From Cololabis saira (Eukaryota; Chordata; Actinopteri; Beloniformes; Belonidae): a stretch of DNA of 64,000 nt. Position numbers and translations under genes: made by a program. The stretch is taken from contig NC_084599.1 in the NCBI RefSeq assembly GCF_033807715.1, forward strand, positions 25,493,625 through 25,557,624. Direction: 5' to 3'. Positions 60,067-64,000 of this stretch are shown here, piece after piece (within the stretch, counting starts at the first letter, position 1; every line of letters begins with the position of its first letter). A model generated the notes under the pieces. The model ran no database searches, was not told the origin of the DNA, and worked only from the letters and a program-made list of their open reading frames with translations.

Positions 60067-60779
60067 CAGAGGTGTCAAGTAACAAAGTACAAATACTTTG
60101 TTACCTTACTTAAGTAGAAATTTTGGTTATCTATACTTCACTGGAGTAATTATTTTTCAGACAACTTTTTACTTTTACTCCTTACATTTTCACGCAATTA
60201 TCTGTACTTTTTACTCCTTACATTTTAAAAACAGCCTCGTTACTCTATTTCATTTGGGCCTTTAAAAAAAACTATCCAGTTAAATTGCTTCATCCGGATA
60301 GAGTGAATTTGGTTGTGGTTGTGGCACAGATGTTCTTGTCCAGTTTTGTTCTTACATCCGTTCCCTCAGATTCCTGCAACTAAACTTGGATGTACATTCC
60401 AATAAAGGTTAAGATAAATGATAACATGCCTCTGAAGTTTGACTTTTTGCACCATTACAATACTTATAGGCAACTAGTCATCATATCTCCTGCTCTCTGA
60501 AACACATGTTAATGCTCAATAGTACACATATATGGTTCTTTAATATATTTGCATTATACTAAGATACATTCATTTTCAATGGCTTTTGTCCTTAATGGCT
60601 TTTTTTCCCCTTACATTACTTTTACTTTTATACTTTAAGTAGTTTTGAAACCAGTGCTTTTATACTTTTAGTTGAGTAAAAAACTTGAGTTGATACTTCA
60701 ACTTCTACAGGAGTATTTTTAAACTCTAGTATCTATACTTCTACCTGAGTAATGAATGTGAATACTGAAGACACCTCTG
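60067..60779. mobile_element. hAT non-autonomous element (CAGAGGTGTC ends)
   Basis: The exact 8-base duplication CTGGTTTG (60059-60066 and 60780-60787) flanks ends CAGAGGTGTCAAGTAAC and CAGAGGTGTCTTCAGTATTC. Subterminal ttttactttta and agtagaa words repeat on both sides and resemble those in the 53932 element. Confidence 0.88.
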
Positions 60780-60787
60780 CTGGTTTG

Positions 60788-61869
<1,082 letters not shown>

Positions 61870-62326
61870 ATAGTAGATGTTTTTCCTACTTTAAGCGATG
61901 GGTCTCACACCTGGTTACATGACAAATTAGAACCAGAAACTTAAATGTGTCAGTTTAAAGTCCTCCTGGCCAAAACACATTAAAAGCAAAAAGTCTGCTT
62001 TCAAAGGAGACTTTTGACCTCTTTTCAAGATTGACACTATTTCTTGAGGTCTTAATGACATTTCTGAAATTTGGATCAAATAAAAATACCCAAAAGAGAC
62101 AAGAAATGAAGAAGGAGAAGAAAGAGACCGATTTTAACAACTGTAATTCTAGCAGCCAGTTTTAGGGGGCGGAGTGAGCCCCATCAGGAAACATGGAGGG
62201 GCTGAAAACGATCCTCAGGGCCTCCCCGCTCTGTCATTAAGCCCACCCAGACACTGTTTTTAAAGGATAGACTGATGTGATTGGCTCAAGACTTTTGGAT
62301 ATATTTAATGATTGGTAGCTGGATGT

Positions 62327-62395
62327 GGCCTCCATCCATCCATCCATTCATCTTCTACCGCTTATCCGGGGTCGGGTCGCGAGGCAGTAGCCTAA
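62327..62395 (+). mobile_element. LINE/SINE fragment with ccatccatccat start
   Basis: The wording catccatccatccattcatc followed by ttctaccgcttatccggggtcgggtcgcgaggcagtagcctaag (given in two parts, 62335-62395) is a short truncated piece of a very common teleost retroposon. Confidence 0.6.
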
Positions 62396-63060
62396 GAGTC
62401 CAACTTAACATGTCAGTATGAAGAAAAGAAATGAGGCGATTAAAACAAGGTGCTCGACTCAATAAAACGCAGGCTTGTGCTTTGGAAGTAAATGAAATGA
62501 TCTCATCGTCCAACACCAGCAGTTTGATTTTATTTTAAATAAAATAAGCCCTCAGTCATCACTGGATGTGGTAACCTGTTAACATGAATATGCTCTGCAG
62601 TTTTTGGCCCTGGCAGTCGGAGCAGCATTAATGGGGCTTGGCCCTCTCAGCGTTTGTTCACATGGTGTTTTTATGGAGGGAAACGTCTCCAGCGGCGGCC
62701 CTTCATTTCTCCACGGGCGATCAGACCACAGATTTCCTGGAAAAGACTCCGAGGTTCATTCACAGAGCAGAGTACAGAGAGCGGCCAGATGGGACGGGGT
62801 GCCACGCATTAGCTAACCTTTAAAGCCAAATCACATGTAAAGCGACAGGTAGATGGGTTTAAGTCCCTCAAGCTTTACAGCAAAGTCCATGAAGATAATG
62901 TGACATGCAGAGTTTAGGTGGCGTATCGGCCTGCACCGCTCCTTTATGACATCCCTGCTCAGGTCAACGGCTCTGACCCCTCTGCATGATCTGAAGGTTT
63001 TTGTCTGAACTGAGGCTTACATTGGTCGTTATAGGATAAATGCGCATAAATGCGCATAAG
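62396..63060. other. Intergenic, nothing recognised
   Basis: No repeat ends or exons seen. Confidence 0.4.
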
Positions 63061-63740
63061 TAGGCCTGTGTTGAAAAGATTGATTCTCCGATTTTAAATC
63101 GATTTTCATATTAATTCCTAAAAATCGATTCATATGTCTAAAGATCGATTTAAATTCTTTTTTTTTCCATCATTACATTGCAACTTTTGGTACTTTTTTG
63201 TTTATGCTCAAAAAAGGAATATTTTGTTGGACTCGAGAATAACTGGTGCCATGTTTTTGCCTTTAAATATGTTTAAAGGTATGAAAACATTAAAGTTTTC
63301 AGTTATAATTGCATAAATTGTCTATATTTCTTTGCTTTATATAATGTCTTGGGGTTACATTTGCATAAATGTTAAAAATCAAATTATCATAAATGGGGAA
63401 AAAATAAAAGCGATTTCTTTCGTCCTCTGTTTGATCATTCTGACCCACACGATGTTTCTGAAAGCAGTTCTATCAGCATTCTGGGAGCTGATTGGTCCTT
63501 ACAGCATCATTAGCTGCCAATACTTTTGCTGTTGAATCTCAATATAATACTAGTATTAATATGTTGCATAACTACAGTCATATAATTCATGCAACAGCTG
63601 AAAAAACAGTTTTATTAACAGTAACCCAAATCAATATTGGATCGAATCGAATCGGATCGAATCAAAGCGTGATAATCGATTCTGAATCTTAAGAATCGGA
63701 ATCGAATCGAATCTTGATATTTGAATCGATCCCTAGCCCT
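63061..63740. mobile_element. Probable hAT-type non-autonomous element rich in atcgatt words
   Basis: The left side begins taggcctgtgttgaaaagat and the right side ends atcgatccctagcccta, giving TAGGSCT-type ends. Atcgatt and aatcgaatcg words are dense near both ends and absent from the middle. I could not find a matching 8-base duplication, so the borders are approximate. Confidence 0.5.
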
Positions 63741-64000
63741 AACGGAAAGACAGTTTCACCTCCCCACAGCTGAACTGTGATCACAGAGGTAAATCTGAGA
63801 CAGGAACCAGCACTGAGAGCTGTTAAAGAGCAGCAGCGTTGGTGTTTCAGGGGTCGTGTTGTTGTGCAGATGAACAGCAGCGTGCCCGCTAGTGTCGAGG
63901 TGAGTTATGATGGTGATATTTTTTTTCAGGAGCATTAGTTTGCAGCAGACTAAACACCTACTTCCGTACACAGACGCCTGTTACTCATTTGAAGTGGTGG

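Overview
This is genomic DNA from a ray-finned (teleost) fish. The genes are split into exons by short to long introns with GT-AG boundaries, and the spaces between exons are filled with teleost-type repeats: Tc1/mariner, hAT, PIF-Harbinger and TTAA-type DNA transposons, LINE tails, a tRNA-derived SINE and an LTR. Three protein-coding genes can be reconstructed with consistent splice phases. They are a C2orf72 homologue (+, three exons, about 310 aa), PSMD1/Rpn2 (+, 24 coding exons, 961 aa, complete) and the serotonin receptor HTR2B (-, three coding exons, about 471 aa), which lies entirely inside PSMD1 intron 16. The same order and nesting are known from human chromosome 2q37, so this is a conserved syntenic block.

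Layout: 1-1.9 kb is AT-rich and repeat-bearing. It holds one copy of a duplicated segment whose partner lies at 5.0-5.3 kb, on the far side of C2orf72. 1.9-4.6 kb is the C2orf72 promoter and gene, with a palindromic CACTG-ended element in intron 1. 5.6-11.2 kb is a transposon graveyard: a SINE split by a Harbinger MITE, itself split by a TTAA-type element, then a decayed R2-like LINE on the minus strand and a rearranged Tc1 element. 13.56-14.04 kb holds a minus-strand solo LTR fused to a nearly complete mature tRNA-Pro sequence including its CCA tail. PSMD1 coding sequence runs from 15,197 to 52,207. A probable further 3'-UTR exon at 54.8-55.0 kb is separated from the stop codon by an intron stuffed with a mariner MITE and two hAT elements. 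55-64 kb contains no gene I can identify, only further repeats including a long CA microsatellite.

Function: PSMD1 is the large scaffold subunit of the 19S proteasome base and is expected to be a housekeeping gene. HTR2B is a Gq-coupled serotonin receptor transcribed from the opposite strand inside it. C2orf72 has no established function. I found no previously undescribed gene system. The most unusual items are the LTR-tRNA chimera, the three-level nest of insertions at one TTAA site, and the MITE inserted just after the proximal PSMD1 poly(A) signal.
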